NCBI GenBank assembly: GCA_029204225.1
Contig: CM055102.1
Coordinates: 62,169,168 to 62,233,167, forward strand
From: Diphasiastrum complanatum
Lineage: Eukaryota > Streptophyta > Lycopodiopsida > Lycopodiales > Lycopodiaceae
Direction: 5' to 3'
DNA length: 64,000 nt
The position numbers and the translations under genes were made by a program. Positions 61,354-64,000 of this stretch are shown here, piece by piece. The notes below the pieces were generated by a model, which saw only the letters and a program-made list of their open reading frames with translations, was not told the origin of the DNA and did not search any database. The stretch's first letter is position 1, and every line of letters begins with the position of its first letter.

Positions 61354-62160
61354 ATTTCTTCTTTCTACGATACCATTATATTCTGGTGTGTACGGAGGAG
61401 TGAACTGATGCTATATCCCCTATTCTTGGCGGAATTTTAAAAATTCTGTGTTCTTGTACTCATCTCTATTGTCAGATCTGATGATTTGAATCTTCTTTGA
61501 GGTGTGTCTCTCTACAAATGCCATGAACTTCTTGAAGGAGTCAAACACTTCAGATTTTTTCTTTAGGTAGTAGATCGTAGTCATCCGATTGTAATCATCT
61601 ATGAACGTCAGGAATACCTCGATCCTGAGAGCGAATCCATTTTCATCGGTCCACAGACATCTGAGTGGATGAGCTCAAGAACTTCTTTGGATCTTCTTCC
61701 CTCATGTGTGAATGGATTCCGATGTTGTTTGCCTTTTTGACAGGCTTCGCAAAACTCAGTATCAGGTCTTGATATCTTCAGACCTGTGACTACGTCTTTC
61801 TTGCACATGTCATACATGCTCCTCATGTTCAGATGATACATTCTTCTGTGCCAAAGCTGATCTTCATTTTCTAATGCATTTAATATGCTATCAAAATTGA
61901 CGATTATCTTGGCTTGGTAGAGGTTTCCTTCTCTGCATCCAACCGTCAACAATTTGTTTGTTGTTTTCTCGATCATGCGGCATGTATTGCCATCGAACAG
62001 AACTCGAATTCCAAGATCTGCCATCTTGGAGACTGATAGCAGATCTTTTCTCAGTGAAGACACGTAGAGTGCTCCTGATAGCTCTACTTGACCTGATAGT
62101 GTTCACAGCTGTAGAGTCTCGATGTCTTTGACATCGTGTCTGCTTCCATCACCTAGAATC
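61354..62160 (-). pseudogene. pol: Cop-10 GAG-pre-integrase and integrase core
   Basis: 62063-61608: SSLRKDLLSVSKMADLGIRV, the zinc region DQLWHRRMYHLNMRSMYDMC ... FCEACQKGKQHRNPF, and VLELIHSDVCGPMKMDSLSG with the first catalytic D. A frameshift follows. The core continues to 61354 in other frames with FIDDYNRMTTIYY and IIRSDNRDEYKNTEF, where the usual GGEY reads RDEY. Confidence 0.84.
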
Positions 62161-63066
62161 ACTGCTCTGTTATTTTCGAGTTCTCTGAAGTTGATCAAGA
62201 TTTTCTTGTTGCAGGTGATGTGTGATGTTGCTCCTGAATCAATGACTACATTGTAGTCTTGTTCAGTGTAGCTCATTGAAGCTTCATCAAGTATTGTGAA
62301 GGCTTCATCACCTCTATCTGCATCTTTGAATGACTCTGCAACATTTGCTTTCTCAGCTTTGTTCTTTATTTTTGGGTTGAATCAGCAATTGTATGCAGAG
62401 TGTCCCTTCTTCTTGTAGTGCATGCAAGGTATTGTTGGATTGAACCAACATTTGTTGGCTGTATGGTCTGGTTTGTGATAGTGATCACATGAAGAAGATT
62501 GTTGATTCGAAGACTTTGTCTTGTCGAATCTGGGTTTGTTCTTGTTCTTCTTCTTTCCTTTTGTGAAGAGAGTTCTCTTGATCACTGCTTCCTTCTCCTT
62601 CGTCCCTCATCAGTCTCTCATTAGCGACAAGACTGATTTCTTTGTCGAATGTCATATCTGGTAGACTCAGTATGAGCATTCTCAACGACTGATAGGACGT
62701 AGGTAGAGACTTCATGAAGTACATCAACTATTGTGGTGCTGGGACTTGGTGCTCATGTCCTGATGCAGCGAGTTGAGCAAAGATCGTTCTGATCTTCTCA
62801 ACGTGCTGGTCTAACTGGTTGTCATCCCATCGTATGGATTGCAGCTGATTTTGAAGATGCATCACTGAAGCTATAGTCCTCACTTCGTACTTCTGTTTTA
62901 ATCTTTCCCATGCTGCATGGCTGCTTTCGCAGTCTTCAATCTGCATGAGTAGATCTTCATTGATGGACAAAATGATGATCTCCATTGCATGCTCATTGTT
63001 TCTGATCCATTCAGCTCTCCTCGGGTCTCCCTCTGGAGGCTGCACCTCTGAGAGTTCGGTCACCGA
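62161..63066 (-). pseudogene. gag: Cop-10 gag and protease
   Basis: 63063-62728: EWIRNNEHAMEIIILSINED, ESSHAAWERLKQKYEVR, VMHLQNQLQSIRWDDNQL. 62727-62485: MKSLPTSYQSLRMLILSLPD. 62585-62382: a lysine-rich basic stretch and two cysteine clusters (CDHYHKPDHTANKC, degraded CCHC, and CMHYKKKGHSAYNC). The protease region near 62210-62260 reads VVIDSGATSHIT on the minus strand. Frameshifts separate the pieces. Confidence 0.8.
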
Positions 63067-63223
63067 CTAGATGCCTTCGCCCTTCAGAAGTGTTTTAATT
63101 TTGAATTTCTATATCCTGTAGTTTGCGCCATCAAGACTGATTGCTACTCTTGTCTGGATCGTTGTAGCCATATTGTGTTGCCTAGAGAATCACTGCTCAA
63201 ATATCAGTAGTGACAACCTGTTT

Positions 63224-63235
63224 GCTCTGATACCA
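63224..63235 (-). promoter_or_regulatory. Cop-10 primer binding site
   Basis: Minus strand TGGTATCAGAGC directly inside the LTR. Confidence 0.88.
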
Positions 63236-63536
63236 TGTTGCGGACGAATTTTGTATCGCGAACGGATTTGTTTCTTTTGAATTTTCAGTTAGTTACTCTA
63301 TCATTGCTAATTATTTTAACTGAGCGTGAACTTCAAAGCTCCATGCCCGGTGAGCTGCCAGCTGGTAGCACAAACTATTTTCTTTCGTGTTCTTTTTGTT
63401 TCGTGTCATGTCGTGTCTTTTGGTCCTGGAGGCATGTTTGACTTTCGTGAAGTTTCGCTTCGTTTTTTTTTCTTAGGGGTTTCAAGGTACGTTGACTTTC
63501 GCGAATTGTTCGCCATTTGACCTTCGCTTTGCGGCA
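63236..63536 (-). repeat. Cop-10 5' LTR (about 300 bp)
   Basis: Starts TGTTGCGG next to the primer site. The outer end is placed at TTTGCGGCA (63536) because it mirrors the start, but no second LTR is present to confirm it. Confidence 0.55.
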
Positions 63537-64000
63537 AGGTTGCAGGAGTTCACAATTTCTGACACCTTTGATGAGGCTATGCCTTTCTCTGCCCTCCACA
63601 AATTTCAATGCAAGCTATGACCGTCCATTCAGGGAAACCGTTGGAGCTATCTCCTCAGTGATCCAAATTGACCTTTTTTTATAAGCAATTATTCCTTGAG
63701 GTTGTAACCACACTTCTAGGCATACAACATGATTTGGGCTCAATTGAGCATGACAAGATATGTAAAGAATATATTTAGAAGAAAAGTGGACATATATAAA
63801 GTCGTCGAGATTCTTTTGAATTACATTAAAGGTATAGATGAAAATCAAGAGTCAAGAAAGAAATAGTTGAGCTCGTTCCATATTCCTACCTCCTCCACAA
63901 ATTGGCCTCCTATTTTGCATTGATCTTCAAGCTAGACCTGCAAGAAATACACTAGACTCTATTGAGATTTGTTTTGAAGATGAGAACCATGAATTTATCA
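63537..64000. other. Unassigned sequence at window end
   Basis: About 460 bp with no recognised gene or repeat. Confidence 0.5.

Larger units (their letters stand above)
60913..63536 (-). mobile_element. Cop-10, copia element lacking RT and RNase H
   Basis: Minus strand: 5' LTR, primer site, gag, protease, GAG-pre-integrase and integrase. The sequence ends at about 60913 where Cop-9 begins in the opposite direction. Confidence 0.83.

Noticed and set aside
1-64000. CRISPR arrays, bacterial operons, rRNA genes
   Set aside because: Direct repeats here are LTRs, microsatellites or tandem duplications. No regularly spaced repeat-spacer array, Shine-Dalgarno pattern or rRNA sequence was recognised.

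Overview
This window is nuclear DNA from a land plant with a large, transposon-packed genome. The evidence is Ty1/copia and chromovirus-like Ty3/gypsy elements primed by initiator methionine tRNA, a host gene with GT-AG introns and an intron of about 12.5 kb, and hAT-type miniature elements. I cannot name the species. The repeat load and intron size would suit a fern, a gymnosperm or another large plant genome. No bacterial features, rRNA genes or CRISPR arrays are visible.

Layout. 1-3466: a copia element on + (Cop-1) that lacks protease and integrase, followed by a second copy of its leader. 3467-3809: a miniature LTR element (TRIM) whose LTR contains a complete 73-nt tRNA-shaped module. 4275-8165: gypsy copy Gyp-A1 (-). 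8273-14314: gypsy Gyp-B (-), which has no reverse transcriptase (RT) and abuts a hAT-type BED zinc-finger remnant. 15716-19735: a decayed gypsy on + (Gyp-C). 20293-25176: copia Cop-2 (-). 25177-29218: Cop-3 (-). 29219-34507: Cop-4 (-), interrupted by a 1158-bp solo LTR with a 5-bp target duplication. 34508-35208: gypsy and copia scraps. 35209-39715: Cop-5 (-), carrying a 691-bp hAT-like insertion. 39716-40990: Cop-6 remnant (+). 44500-47045: Cop-7 (-), fused to Gyp-A2 (- , 47046-50906). 58871-60912: Cop-9 (+), meeting Cop-10 (- , 60913-63536) head-on.

The one clear host gene is on +. It encodes a coiled-coil protein ending in a C3HC4 RING finger. Its visible exons are 41959-42141, 54644-54831, 55030-55174, 55298-55432 and 55662-55856, all phase-compatible. 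Earlier exons must lie further left, possibly outside the window. The Cop-7/Gyp-A2 chimera, a copia scrap, a 221-bp hAT-type MITE and a second BED-finger remnant all sit in its 12.5-kb intron.

Three observations stand out. First, the TRIM LTR carries a tRNA-like Pol III module. Second, Cop-2 and Cop-4 share a copia design in which RT/RNase H is replaced by an open, conserved segment of unknown function plus a second, diverged copy of the integrase-RT linker. Third, a GGAGGGCGCC box recurs in LTRs and leaders of several otherwise unrelated copia and gypsy families. Almost every element lacks a different piece of pol, and RT is the piece most often missing.
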